From Deltaproteobacteria bacterium (lineage in GTDB: Bacteria; Myxococcota; Myxococcia; SLRQ01): DNA of 64,000 nt. Below the pieces are notes generated by a model. The model did not search any database. It was not told where the DNA came from and worked only from the letters and a program-made list of their open reading frames with translations. A program made the translations under genes and the position numbers. Shown here in pieces: positions 45,401 through 55,400 of this stretch (position 1 is its first letter; each line of letters begins with the position of its first letter). The stretch covers positions 124,001 to 188,000 of the forward strand of contig JARGFU010000011.1 of NCBI GenBank assembly GCA_029210625.1, written 5' to 3'.

Positions 45401-47566
45401 GACCCGCACGTCCCAGAGACCCGGGGTCGCGTTGAGGAGGAAGGTGACGGTCACCTGCAGGCTGGTGAGGCTGGTGACGCTGATCGCCTCGATGGCGTAG
45501 CCGGTGCCGTCGCCGAGGAGCACCTGCGAGTCGCCGGCGGTGAAGTGGGTGTTCACGCCGGTGAGATCGAGCACCACCGAGGTGTCGCCCTGGAAGACGC
45601 TGGCCGGGCTGACCACCGTGAGCAGGGGCAAGGGCAGGGTCACCCGGAAGCCGCCGGGCAAGGTCCCCTGGTAGCCGCCGGGGTTGGTCACCCGGACGTC
45701 GCGCAGGGAGACGGGCGCGGTGGGGTCGATGTCGATCACGACCTCGATCTGGTTCTCCGAGATCACGGTGGTGGACCAGTAGGTGATGCCCGCGTCGGTG
45801 ATGGTCACCGTGGCGGTGGGGGCGAAGTTGCGCCCGTCGATGGTGAGGGTGACCCCGGTGGTCCCCTGCTCGGCGGAGGGCGGGCTGACCGAGGTGAGGA
45901 TGGGGATGGCCTGGAGGCCGCCGGTCTCGGGGCCCTCGCCCAGGTCGCTCACCTGCGCGGTGGGCAGGCGGTCGGATGTCTCGAAGGCCTCGACGAAGCG
46001 CTCGTTGAGCGCCCCGCCCTGCTCGTCGCCCTGATCGGCCCGCTCGACCCGGTAGACGCTCTCCCCGGTGGCGGGCGCGTAGGGCAGCGCGTGGGTCAGG
46101 TCCGAGGCCGGCGGCTGGCTGCCCCAGGCCACGGCGTCCACCAGGAGCCCCACCTCGTCCCGCAGGTAGACGCGGCCGCCGCTGTCGAGGAGCTCGAAGC
46201 TCCCTGCGCTCTCCACCACCGGCCAGGCGGTGGTCGCCCCGGGGGCGATGGCGAAGTCGGGATCGACCCCGTGGGTGCTGCGGAAGAGATCGGCGTCCCG
46301 GGCCAGGACCACCGAGGCCGCCGGGACGAAGATCAGATCGGGCTGCCCGGCCACCGGATCGGGCAGGGTGAGGGTGGCGGTGCCGTCGGAGAGGGTCCAG
46401 CCGTCGAGGGAGACGAAGGTGCCGGTGGGGTTGAAGAGCTCCAGCCACTCCCCGGCGGTGCCGCCGCCGGTGGGCGCGGGCAGCAGCTCGGAGATCACGA
46501 CCTCGGTGGCCGGCACGATCGCGTGCGCGGTCACGGTGAAGGCCGCGGCCACCGTGTCGCCGTAGCCGCTCGGCTGGCTGACCGTGACGTCCCGGGCGCC
46601 CGGGGTGGCCGAGGGGCGCAGGTCGATCACGACCCGGATCGCCTCGGAGGAGACCCACTGGGACTGCCGGACCAGGATGCCGGTGCCGCCGAAGGAGACG
46701 GTCGCGCCCGGCTCGAAGGCCTCACCCTGCACGATCAGCTCGACGCCGCCGGTGCCGGCCGCCGCCGAGGAGACGGTGAGGGCGCTGATGTAGGGGAAGC
46801 GGATCAGCCCGCCGGTGGTCGGGCCGGCGTGGGCGTAGAGGGAGATGTCCGGATCGCAGTTGCTCACGCCGGCGGTGAAGGTCGCCGTGCGGACGTGGGT
46901 CCACAGCCCGCCGGAGGAGGTGCCGTCGTGGGCATCGGCGACGTCGAGGGGCAGCACCTCGCTGACCTCTCCGGCGGGCTCGTCGCCCTCCTGCGCCGGA
47001 TCGGTCCGGATGGCGCTCTTGAAGGCCGCGGAGGTGGAGAGCAGCGGCGTCTGCAGCGCGTTGCTGTCGGTCCCGCAGGGTGAGCTGCTGCTGGACTTCT
47101 GGCAGCCCCAGCCGACGGCGTCGACGACGGTGCCGGTCCCGTCGCGCAGGATCACCTGATCGTCGGTATTGGAGAGCAGGAAGGCCTGGGTCGTCTGGGG
47201 CTCGAGGCCCGCCGCCGTGCTCGCGCCGACGATCATGGCGAAGTCGGGCTGGAAGCAGTGGTTGGCGGCGAAGGTGCTCGCGCGCTGGGCGAGGACCACC
47301 GACCCGCCGGGCATGATCCCGAAGTTCGGGCCCAGGTGGGTGGAGACGATCTTGAGCATCCCCTCGTTGTCGCCGTCGTCGATCGTCCAGCCGTCGATGA
47401 CCACGGCGGAGGCCGTGGGGTTGTGGAGCTCGATCCACTCGTTGTCGTTGCTGTCGTTGTAGAAGACCTCGGAGATCACCACGCCGTCCGCCGGCTTGGC
47501 CGCCAGCGCGGGCAGGAGGTAGGTCAGGGCGAGGCTGGCCACGAGTAGGGCTCGGATCGGCTGCAT
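42467..47566 (-). CDS. Giant surface protein: two lamin-tail domains, IPT-like repeats, MYXO-CTERM-type tail
   Basis: 1,699 residues from ATG 47566 (GGAGGGAAG about 9 bases upstream; the longer frame is a shadow). After a signal peptide (about 1-23) come two lamin-tail (LTD) domains, near 27-180 (GVVISEVFYNDSNDNEWIEL) and about 365-520 (EVVISELLPAPTGGG). Then a long string of IPT/TIG-like beta repeats follows. Counting the recurring G-x-RDVTVTTG type strand gives 13 copies. Each has a VSPxSxxQG start and a TSPTxLTA strand. The C-terminus is a Cys-rich CSCSS turn, a hydrophobic helix and RRRR, the MYXO-CTERM sorting signal type, so it is probably anchored at the cell surface. A role in adhesion or surface structure is inference. 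Confidence 0.9.
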   Translation of the reverse strand: MQPIRALLVASLALTYLLPALAAKPADGVVISEVFYNDSNDNEWIELHNPTASAVVIDGWTIDDGDNEGMLKIVSTHLGPNFGIMPGGSVVLAQRASTFAANHCFQPDFAMIVGASTAAGLEPQTTQAFLLSNTDDQVILRDGTGTVVDAVGWGCQKSSSSSPCGTDSNALQTPLLSTSAAFKSAIRTDPAQEGDEPAGEVSEVLPLDVADAHDGTSSGGLWTHVRTATFTAGVSNCDPDISLYAHAGPTTGGLIRFPYISALTVSSAAAGTGGVELIVQGEAFEPGATVSFGGTGILVRQSQWVSSEAIRVVIDLRPSATPGARDVTVSQPSGYGDTVAAAFTVTAHAIVPATEVVISELLPAPTGGGTAGEWLELFNPTGTFVSLDGWTLSDGTATLTLPDPVAGQPDLIFVPAASVVLARDADLFRSTHGVDPDFAIAPGATTAWPVVESAGSFELLDSGGRVYLRDEVGLLVDAVAWGSQPPASDLTHALPYAPATGESVYRVERADQGDEQGGALNERFVEAFETSDRLPTAQVSDLGEGPETGGLQAIPILTSVSPPSAEQGTTGVTLTIDGRNFAPTATVTITDAGITYWSTTVISENQIEVVIDIDPTAPVSLRDVRVTNPGGYQGTLPGGFRVTLPLPLLTVVSPASVFQGDTSVVLDLTGVNTHFTAGDSQVLLGDGTGYAIEAISVTSLTSLQVTVTFLLNATPGLWDVRVSTAAFSESAVGTGLLEVRPLPRVEAVNPATGNQGQTLGVTLSGLYTDFLAAAPSVDFGPDITVSNVSALGATTLTATLDIGPFATLGPRGVTVTTGAEVAPSAAPVFEVLPRPAIVTVTPATAFQGDTLYVTLEGINTSWLAGISTASFGAGVTVRSLTVNGPASAVAQIAIDPAASPGSRDVAVTTGTELAGLPSAFEVVGRPRVTGITPASVQQGASGLSLALTGEYTSWDATTTVSFSDLGLSVSNVSVTSPTSLTLTLDVAGNAPLGLRDVLCTTGSEVALATGGLRVTALAYISAVSPPRATQGQSLTLEVMGANTAFTGGVSTLDLGPGIAVSNLSVTSPSRLTADLVVDPAAALGSRDVVVDTGGTVAVGTALFTVDPLPYVSSVSPGSGVQGTRLSVDLGGVNTSFDAGSFASFGTGVAVVGQSAAGPTALTVELAIAIDAPPGVRDVTVFTGTEIAAGAGLFEVIQAPEIISVTPDAAATGDVLDVAVVGLATHFAPGITAVDFGPGIGVTTVTVTSATVLTASIAVSGKAAPGLRDVTVTTGGEQAIALDAFTVLLQPRLRRITPASGVQGDLVIIEVEGQGTSFVEGDVTLDLGAGANVSNLSVAGTLRFVAEVNLDLDAPPGLRDVVVTTGGQTLTLADGFTVNALSRVASVSPASARREDVVDVTLTGVNTSWGSGSGAVFGDGITVSNVACPAATTCTATLTIEPLARLGLRDVTVITQGQTAQGFGLFDVLPKAQIDAIFPDHAVQGEGLVVTVVISGALIAGTSDALDFGPGITVGGLQLAADLRSITANLIVDLTAAAGPRDVIVRTSDAGDLVAADGFRVEGRASILTATPASIPQGETVEVTLLGDRTSFDADLSIVDFGEGTAIAELTVVSAEELRARVRASPLAELGPRDVTVTTGTEIAIGLGLVNIVEAGTPIDGDPNAGEGGCSCSSPAGTTPGGALGLLFLLGLALFGRRRR

Positions 47567-47743
47567 GGGCTTCTTCCCTCCGGGACGCCGGACCCCGGCT
47601 CCGCTGGCCGATCGGGCGCCCCGTTCCAAGCTATCAACGTCCCCTCAGTCTGTCCCCCGATCCGCGACCTTACGAGCACGGGGACGCGCCGGGGGAATCC
47701 TTTCGGGTAAGCTGACGCTCCGACCCCGGGAAACACCAAGACG

Positions 47744-48307
47744 ATGAAGAAGCTCACACCGGACCAGTGGATGGGAGTCATCCTCGCCCTGATGGCAGTG
47801 GGCATCCTCGCCCTCTCGGTCCTCGACATGCGGGGCGGCAGCGCCGCGGGCCTGCGGGTGGCCGAGGGCGAGCCGATGCTGGCCCTCGAGGGACCGGACC
47901 TCGAGGGCGAGACCCTCCGCTTCGCCGCCGGCGACAGCGGGGGCAAGGTCCTGCTGATCGACTTCTGGGCCACCTGGTGTCCCCCCTGCGTCGCCGAGAT
48001 GCCGATCCTGGCCTCCATCCACCGGGAGCTGCAGGCCGAGGGGGTCGAGGTGATCGCCGTGAACGCCGACACCGCCGGCGGCCGGGAGGGCCAGGCCCGG
48101 CTGGTGCGCGGGTTCCTGAAGCAGCAGCAGATCGATCTGCCCGTCCTCCTCGACGACGGCCGCAACCAGGCCGTCTACGGGATCCGCTCCTTCCCGACCC
48201 TCATCGTCGTGGGGGTGGACGGAAAGGTGAGCAAGATCTTCGGGGGGCTGACCTCGCGGGATCACCTGCTGAAGGCGATCGAGCGGGCGAAGATGCCGGC
48301 CAGCTGA
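47744..48307 (+). CDS. TlpA/ResA-type thioredoxin-fold protein
   Basis: 187 residues. One N-terminal membrane helix (about 10-28) anchors a periplasmic thioredoxin domain with WCPPC at 78-82, preceded by VLLIDFWAT. The rest (HRELQAEGVEVIAVNADT, LPVLLDDGRNQAVYGIRSFPTLIVVGVDGKV) includes the cis-Pro loop SFPTL. This fits a TlpA/ResA-type disulfide reductase or maturation factor, for example for cytochrome c. No cytochrome genes are next to it. It is followed by a tandem-unit inverted repeat and a convergent phosphatase gene. Confidence 0.92.
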   Translation: MKKLTPDQWMGVILALMAVGILALSVLDMRGGSAAGLRVAEGEPMLALEGPDLEGETLRFAAGDSGGKVLLIDFWATWCPPCVAEMPILASIHRELQAEGVEVIAVNADTAGGREGQARLVRGFLKQQQIDLPVLLDDGRNQAVYGIRSFPTLIVVGVDGKVSKIFGGLTSRDHLLKAIERAKMPAS

Positions 48308-48320
48308 CGCGGATCGTCGA

Positions 48321-48427
48321 CGTACACGTCCACGTCCACGTACACGGATTCTCCCTCGGGCCCAGGACCCATCCGTGCATCCCCAGGAAAGACCGTGGAC
48401 GTGGAGGTGTACGTGAACGTGTACGGA
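48321..48427. repeat. Imperfect inverted repeat built from CGTACA/CGTCCA units
   Basis: The left arm (48321-48347) is made of CGTACA and CGTCCA hexamers. The right arm (48393-48427) is its approximate reverse complement (CCGTGG, ACGTGG, AGGTGT, ACGTGA units). A 45-base loop lies between. It fills the gap between the convergent tlpA-like and phosphatase genes, so it may terminate both. The unit is the same type as in the hairpin at 14069-14120. Confidence 0.6.
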
Positions 48428-48429
48428 GG

Positions 48430-49083
48430 TCAGCCCGGGATCAGCTGCAGCAGCTCGGAGGGCTGATGCAGGAGACGATCCGGCCCCGACACCTCGATCG
48501 CCCCCTCCTCGGCCAGACCCCAGGTCACCGCCACCGACTGGCAACCAGCGGCCTTCGCCACCTCCACGTCGATGGGCATATCCCCCACATAGATCGCCCT
48601 CCCCGGCTCGACCCCCATCCTCCCGAGCAGGTTCAGCAGCCCCACCGGATCGGGCTTGAGGGAGCCGGCGTCGTCGGGCCCCATCACGAAGCGGAAGGCC
48701 CCATCCCAGCCGAGCCCTTCGATGATCCGCCGGGCCATCTCGCCGGGCTTGTTGGTGAGCACCGCCAGCGGCACCGCCGCCGAGAGCTCCTCGACGACCT
48801 CCCTCAGCCCCTCGAAGGGGCGGGTGTGATCGAGGAGGTGCTCCAGATAGTGGGCGCGGAAGGCCCCGATCACCCGATCGAGGGAGGCCTCGTCCCAGTC
48901 GTTCTCGGGCATCAGGACCTTCACCAGGTGACGGGCGCCGTGGCCCACCGAGGCGATCACCGCGTCGAAGTCGGGGACGGGCAGCTCGAGCTCCTCGAAG
49001 GCCACCTGCACCGAGAGCGCCAGATCCTGGCGGCTGTCCACCAGGGTTCCATCGAGGTCGAAGAGGATCGCATCCACGCTCAT
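48430..49083 (-). CDS. gph: HAD-family phosphatase, phosphoglycolate phosphatase type
   Basis: 217 residues. HAD motif I is ILFDLDGTLVDSR (Asp nucleophile and acid), motif II VLTNKPGEMARR, motif III SLKPDP and motif IV YVGDMPIDVEVAKAAG. A helical cap between I and II matches phosphoglycolate phosphatase (removes the phosphate of 2-phosphoglycolate). Other small phosphate esters cannot be excluded, so the symbol is tentative. The gene ends 3 bp after the inverted repeat and is divergent from purC (77 bp). Confidence 0.85.
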   Translation of the reverse strand: MSVDAILFDLDGTLVDSRQDLALSVQVAFEELELPVPDFDAVIASVGHGARHLVKVLMPENDWDEASLDRVIGAFRAHYLEHLLDHTRPFEGLREVVEELSAAVPLAVLTNKPGEMARRIIEGLGWDGAFRFVMGPDDAGSLKPDPVGLLNLLGRMGVEPGRAIYVGDMPIDVEVAKAAGCQSVAVTWGLAEEGAIEVSGPDRLLHQPSELLQLIPG

Positions 49084-49160
49084 GGGTCTGCTCTATACGC
49101 TCCTGGCCCCGGGGAGGTAGGGTCCCCTGGCTTTTTCGATCCCGTGGAGGAGGACCGACC

Positions 49161-50120
49161 ATGTCGCTGCGAGCCGCACTGGAAGCCCAGATCCCTCACA
49201 CCCTCGAGAACACCGAGCTGCCGGGCCTCGGCCCCGTCGAGCGCGGCAAGGTGCGGGACATCTACCGCAGGGACGATCAGCTGATCCTGGTCGCCTCGGA
49301 TCGCCTCTCGGCCTTCGACCGGGTGCTGACGACGGTCCCCTTCAAGGGAGAGCTCCTCACCCGCACGGCGACCTACTGGTTCGAGCAGACCGCCGACATC
49401 GTCCCCAACCACATCGTGTCGATCCCCGATCCTTCGGTGATGGTCGTGCGGCGCTGCGAGCCGATCCCGGTCGAGATCATCGTCCGCGGCTACATCACCG
49501 GCTCCCTCTGGCGCGACTACCAGGACGGCAGCGCCGCGGCCTACGGCCTCGACTTCCCCGCCGATCTGCGCCGCGACCAGGCCTTCCCCGAGGCCATCCT
49601 CACCCCGACCACCAAGGCCGAGCGAGGGGAGCACGACCTGCCGATCTCCCGGGAGGAGATCCTCTCCCGCGGGCTGGTCGACGAGGCCCTCTACGCCGAG
49701 GCCGAGAGCGTGGCCCTGAAGCTCTTCGCCCGGGGCGTGGAGCTGGCGGCGAAGCGCGGGCTGATCCTGGTCGACACCAAGTACGAGTTCGGCCTCCTCG
49801 ACGGCAAGGTCGTGCTGATGGACGAGATCCACACCCCCGACTCCAGCCGCTACTGGGTCGCGGAGGGCTACGCCGAGCGCTTCGAGGCCGGCGAGGCCCA
49901 GCAGATGCTGGACAAGGAGAACATCCGGCAGTGGCTGATCCAGACCCACGGCTACAAGGGGGACGGCCCGATCCCGGAGATCCCCGCCGAGGTGCGAGCG
50001 GACCTGGCCCAGAAGTACGTGACGGCCTACGAGACCCTCACCGGCCGGAGCTTCGACGCGAAGCCCGGCAACGTCCACGCGCGGATCGAGAAGAACCTCG
50101 CCGAGGCCGGCCTGCTCTAG
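49161..50120 (+). CDS. purC: Phosphoribosylaminoimidazole-succinocarboxamide synthase
   Basis: 319 residues. It joins CAIR and aspartate with ATP to make SAICAR in purine synthesis. Motifs: RGKVRDIYRRDDQLILVASDRLSAFDRVL at the N-terminus, VPNHIVSIPDPSVMVVRRCEPIPVEIIVRGYITGS, TPTTKAERGEHDLPIS, ILVDTKYEFGL, LMDEIHTPDSSRYW. This is the long eukaryote-like form (about 300 residues) rather than the short 240-residue E. coli form. GGAGGA lies about 8 bases before the ATG. It is convergent with purB; the stop codons are 3 bases apart. Confidence 0.97.
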   Translation: MSLRAALEAQIPHTLENTELPGLGPVERGKVRDIYRRDDQLILVASDRLSAFDRVLTTVPFKGELLTRTATYWFEQTADIVPNHIVSIPDPSVMVVRRCEPIPVEIIVRGYITGSLWRDYQDGSAAAYGLDFPADLRRDQAFPEAILTPTTKAERGEHDLPISREEILSRGLVDEALYAEAESVALKLFARGVELAAKRGLILVDTKYEFGLLDGKVVLMDEIHTPDSSRYWVAEGYAERFEAGEAQQMLDKENIRQWLIQTHGYKGDGPIPEIPAEVRADLAQKYVTAYETLTGRSFDAKPGNVHARIEKNLAEAGLL

Positions 50121-50123
50121 CTC

Positions 50124-51431
<1,308 letters not shown>

Positions 51432-51466
51432 CTCGTCTCTCCTCTCCGGCTCACCCTAGGAGGCGC

Positions 51467-52282
51467 TCAGCCGAAGGACAGGGGGAGCCCCAGCTGGCCC
51501 CCCCGGGGAATCTCCAGGTCGACCCGCTCGCCGGGCGCACCTTGCCGGGCCACGGTCAGCGTGGGCCGCCCCCGCGCCCCGACCACCGAGCGGGCCGCCG
51601 AGAGGGCGTGCTCGGGCAGGTTGTTGGTCTCGGAGAGGTGGGCCAGGGTCACCTGCTGCAGGCCGGGGTGGAGGAGCCGGGCGAGGAGCGCGGCGCCCTC
51701 GGCGTTGGAGAGGTGCCCCAGGTCGCTGCGGATCCTGCGCTTGAGCGGCTCGGGGTAGGGGCCGTAGAGGAGCATCTCCTCGTCGTGGTTCATCTCCAGC
51801 ACCAGCCCGGTGAGCCCGGAGAAGGCGCGGATCAACCCCTCGCTCGGCAGGCCGAGGTCGGTGATCACCCCGAGGGAGGCCCCGGCGACCTCGAGGCGCA
51901 CGGCGAAGGAGCCGGGCGCGTCGTGGAGGGTGGGCACCGTCTGCACGGTCAGGTCACCCAGGGCGAAGCGCCCCTCGCGGGGGACCTCGACCAGCGAGGC
52001 CTCGGGAGGCGAGCCGGGCAGCCGGGCGAGAGTCTCGACCGTGCCGTGGATCCTCAGGCCGTGCTTGCGCGCGAGGACGGCGGCCCCCGCCACGTGATCG
52101 CCGTGGCCGTGGGTGCAGATCACGGCGCTCACCTCGGCGAGGGACTCCCCGATGGCCTCGAGGCGGCGGCGGATCGCGAGCGCCGAGAGGCCGCAGTCGA
52201 CCAGCACGGCGGTGTCCCCCGCGCGCACCCAGGTGCAGTTCCCCTTCGAGCCCGAGGCCAGGACGGCATAGGCGATCGCCAT
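51467..52282 (-). CDS. Metallo-beta-lactamase-fold hydrolase of the WalJ/YycJ type
   Basis: 271 residues from ATG 52282; the longer frame to 52375 crosses the inverted repeat and is less likely. The start MAIAYAVLASGSKGNCTWVRAGDTAVLVDCG is typical of YycJ/WalJ, a family linked to DNA repair and cell wall signalling, with double-strand exonuclease activity in some members. The metal site THGHGDHVAG is intact, and later ligands fit (TDLG, LEMNHDEEML, LAHLSETNN). The ribosome site is weak. It lies downstream of a REPIN-like repeat and the kinase-like gene on the same strand. Confidence 0.88.
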   Translation of the reverse strand: MAIAYAVLASGSKGNCTWVRAGDTAVLVDCGLSALAIRRRLEAIGESLAEVSAVICTHGHGDHVAGAAVLARKHGLRIHGTVETLARLPGSPPEASLVEVPREGRFALGDLTVQTVPTLHDAPGSFAVRLEVAGASLGVITDLGLPSEGLIRAFSGLTGLVLEMNHDEEMLLYGPYPEPLKRRIRSDLGHLSNAEGAALLARLLHPGLQQVTLAHLSETNNLPEHALSAARSVVGARGRPTLTVARQGAPGERVDLEIPRGGQLGLPLSFG

Positions 52283-52318
52283 GGCGCACTCTTGTAGCAC
52301 GCCCCTCCGACCTTGGTT

Positions 52319-52400
52319 GGGGTCAGACCCTGACAATTGACACTTGGACTCGCGAGCACGCCCACGTCCCGACAAGTGTCAATTGTCGGGGTCTGACCCC
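52319..52400. repeat. REPIN/MITE-like element: 28-base inverted repeats with 26-base spacer
   Basis: Left arm 52319-52346 begins GGGGTCAGACCC and continues GACAATTGACACTTG. The right arm 52373-52400 is its reverse complement with one mismatch in 28 bases. The core GGGGTCAGACCC is itself nearly palindromic. A 26-base spacer separates the arms. No transposase lies in the window and no clear target-site duplication was found. I recall similar GGGGTCAGACCCC repeats as REP-type elements mobilised by RAYT transposases; this was not checked. It lies between the kinase-like gene end (52425) and the WalJ start (52282) and can form a long hairpin. Confidence 0.8.
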
Positions 52401-52424
52401 ATCACTCCCATCACTCGGCCCGCC

Positions 52425-55400
52425 CTACTGGGGCCTGGCGCAGCAGCGGAAGCCCAGGAAGTCGTCCTTGCTGTTGGGCTTGCGGTTGCCGCGGGTGGCG
52501 CAGCGGGTGTCCCAGTCGGGCCGGTTGGCCGCCCCGCCCTTGATCGTGCGGTAGGCCGCGCCGGTCTGGAAGGTCGAGGAGGTCCACTCGGCGGCGTTGC
52601 CGGCCATGTCGTAGACGCCATAGCCCGAGCGGCAGCGGCGGAAGGCGCCCGACTTCACGAGCTCACGGTCGTTGCCCTCGGCGTCCTCGGTGTTGCAGGC
52701 CTCGGCGTCGAAGCTGTTGCCGTAGGGGAAGCGGCGGCCCTGCGGACCCTTGCAGGCCTTCTCCCACTCCTCCTCGGTGCACAGACGCTTGCTGCGCCGC
52801 TCGCAGAGCTCCTTGGCCCTGAACCAGGAGACCGCGGTGCTCGGCTTCTGCCCGCCGTACTCGAAGCGATCGATGCAGAAGCCCACCACCTGCACCTGCT
52901 GGAGGGTCTTCTCGGCGAAGTTGCGCATGGGATCGTTGGCGGCCGAGCCGAAGGGGAAGCCCCCGCCCGGGACGTAGACCATGCCCTTGGGGCAGCGCGC
53001 GTCGTCGGCCTCGGCGGGAGGCTCGGCGGAGGCCACGAGGGGCCGGGCCGGGCTGATCGCCTCGTCGAGGGGCTCGGAGGTCTTCTCGGGGGGCGGATCC
53101 GGCTCGGGCCCCACCTTGCGCACGGGCATCTCGCGGTCGACGGTGTCGAAGGAGAAGGGCGAGCTGCTCCCACCGCTGGGGCTCCCACCGCTGGTGCTCC
53201 CGCCGCTGGGGCTCTCGCCGGTGCGGCGGGCGCGCTCGGCCTCCTGCCGGCGCCGCTCCTGCTCGATGATCTGAGCCATCTGGGCGTCCTGCTCGGCCTT
53301 CTTGCGGACGTCCTCGGCCTCCCGTGCCTCGGCCGCCCGGCGGCGCTCCTCGGCCTCGGCCTGCCGGCGCGCCTCGGCCTCGGCCCGGCGCTCGGCCTTC
53401 GCCGCCGCCGCGGCTTCCCGCCGCTCGCGGGCGGTCCGGCCCGCGCTCTCGCCGCCACCCCGCGAGGGCTCGGCCCGCATCCCGGGCCCCTCGTCGGCGT
53501 CGGCGCCCGGGACGGGGGCCAGGCGGGGCTCCACCGCGGGGGCCTCTGGCTTCTCCGGCGTCGGATCGGTCGCCAGCACCGCCCCGGAGCGGGCGGCGGG
53601 ATCACTGAAGCCCGAGGGTCCCGTCTCGGGCAGCGCCGGCCCGGTGTCGGGCTCGTCGGCCGCGATCGGCTGCTTGGCCATCCCCGACCAGAGGGAGCGC
53701 CCCTGCTCGGTGAAGGCCACCAGGAGCCCCAGCCCGACGATCACGCCGACGGCGACCAGGGCCGGGGTCACCCAGCTCTTCTCCCGCTTGCGCGGGCCGA
53801 TCGCCGCCGTCGAGGCGGTGGAGGGCCGGGCGCCGCGGGCGCCCGGGCGCGCCCCCGGGCGGGCCGGCGGGGGGCTGCCGATCTGGATCGGACCGGTCTG
53901 CTCGATGGGCGGCCCGAGGGAGCGGGCCTGGGGGTCGGTGTCGTTCGGGCCGGCCTCGGGGAGATCGTGGGCGGCGGCGAGCAGATCGTCGAGGACCGGG
54001 GGCGCGTCGACCGAGTCGTCCGAGAGCAGGGTCTCGATGGAGGCGGCCTTCGGCATCGTCGCCGGCTCGTCTCGGTCCTCGAGGGCCGCGGGGCCGCCCG
54101 CGGCGCGCTTCTGGAGGATCAGCTCCAGGCCGGGGGCGGCGGGCCGGGTCGCCGGCTCGGGGTAGGCCTGCCCCTCTCCGGTGGGCAGCTCCTCCTCGAG
54201 GATGTCCTCGTCCCCGAGGGCCTCCTCCTCGTCCATCGCCACCGGCGGCGCCTGCATGGTGGGCGCCGCGTCCTCCTCGTACTCGTCCTCTTCGTACTCG
54301 TCGTCCTCGTACTCGTCGTCCGAGAAGGCCTCGTCGTCGTCGAGGAGCTCCTCCTCGAGCACGTCGTCCTCACCGAGGAGCTCCTCCTCCTCGTCCGCCC
54401 CGCCCTGCTTGCGGCGGCGCGGGTCGGAGATGCCGCGGGAGCGGCCGAGCACGACCTCGTCGTCCTCGATCTCCTCGTCCTCGAGGGGCGGCGCCTCGGC
54501 GGGCATCCCCGCGGGGGTCTCGAGCCCGAAGGACTCCCGCCGGCGCCCGGGGGGCGGCTGGGGCATCTCCTTGGGCTCGGAGCCGTCGAGGGCCTCGAAC
54601 TCACCGGTGTGGAGGACCTGCAGCTGGTCGCTGTCGACCCGCTCGGCCCGGGTCACCTGCGCCCGGAAGGCGCCCACGTGCTTGGGCGCCTGACCGTCGG
54701 CGGCCAGGGCCAGGTCGGTGAGCAGGTGGGGGATCTTCGAGTAGCGGTCGCGGGGCTTGTCCGCGGTCAGCCGCTTGAAGATGGAGGTGAAGGCGACGGG
54801 CACCTCGTCGTTCTCGACGTGCAGCTCGAGCCCCACCGTGGGGTCGTAGATGCGCCCGGTGAGCATCTCACCGAGGAGCACGCCGACGCTGTAGAAGTCG
54901 GCCGCCGGGGTCACCGGCTCGCCCGCCACGACCTCGGGGGCGAGGTAGCCCGCGTCCGCCCCCCGCACCTTCTGGGCCGCCACGAAGGGCACCCGCGGCA
55001 CCATCAGCGCCTGGCGGAAGTCGGCGACCTTGAGCAGGTCGGGCAGGACGATGACGTTCGAGGGCCGCAGGTCGGTGTGGGCCACCGGCTGGCCGTCGGT
55101 GCCCCGCTGGTCGTGGGCGTAGTCGAGGGCGTCGAGGAGCTGGTGGAGGATCGGCTCGATCTCGCCGATGGGGAAGGTCCCCCCCTTGTCCACCCGCAGG
55201 TCGATGATCTTCCGGAGGGTCAGGCCCTCGAGGTACTGCGTCACCACGTAGGGGTGCGGCCCGTCGAAGCCCTCGTCGTAGAGGCGGATGACGTTCTTGT
55301 GGGAGAGCGCCCGGGCGATCCGCGCCTCGCGCTGGAAGATCTTCTTCTCCTCAGGGGCCTGGAGCAGCTTCGAGTTGAGGACCTTCACCGCGACCTGGAC

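Noticed and set aside
42700-45900. Repeated DNA as a possible CRISPR or mobile array
   Set aside because: The repeats are about 270-300 bases, diverged and coding: they are the IPT-like domains.
43127-47083. A 1,318-codon plus-strand open frame
   Set aside because: Antisense shadow of the repeat-rich surface protein; no motif.
47645-49162. A 505-codon minus-strand frame with a VHVHVH stretch
   Set aside because: It passes through the inverted repeat at 48.3 kb and antisense to tlpA-like gene; the His/Val stretch is only the translated tandem hexamer.
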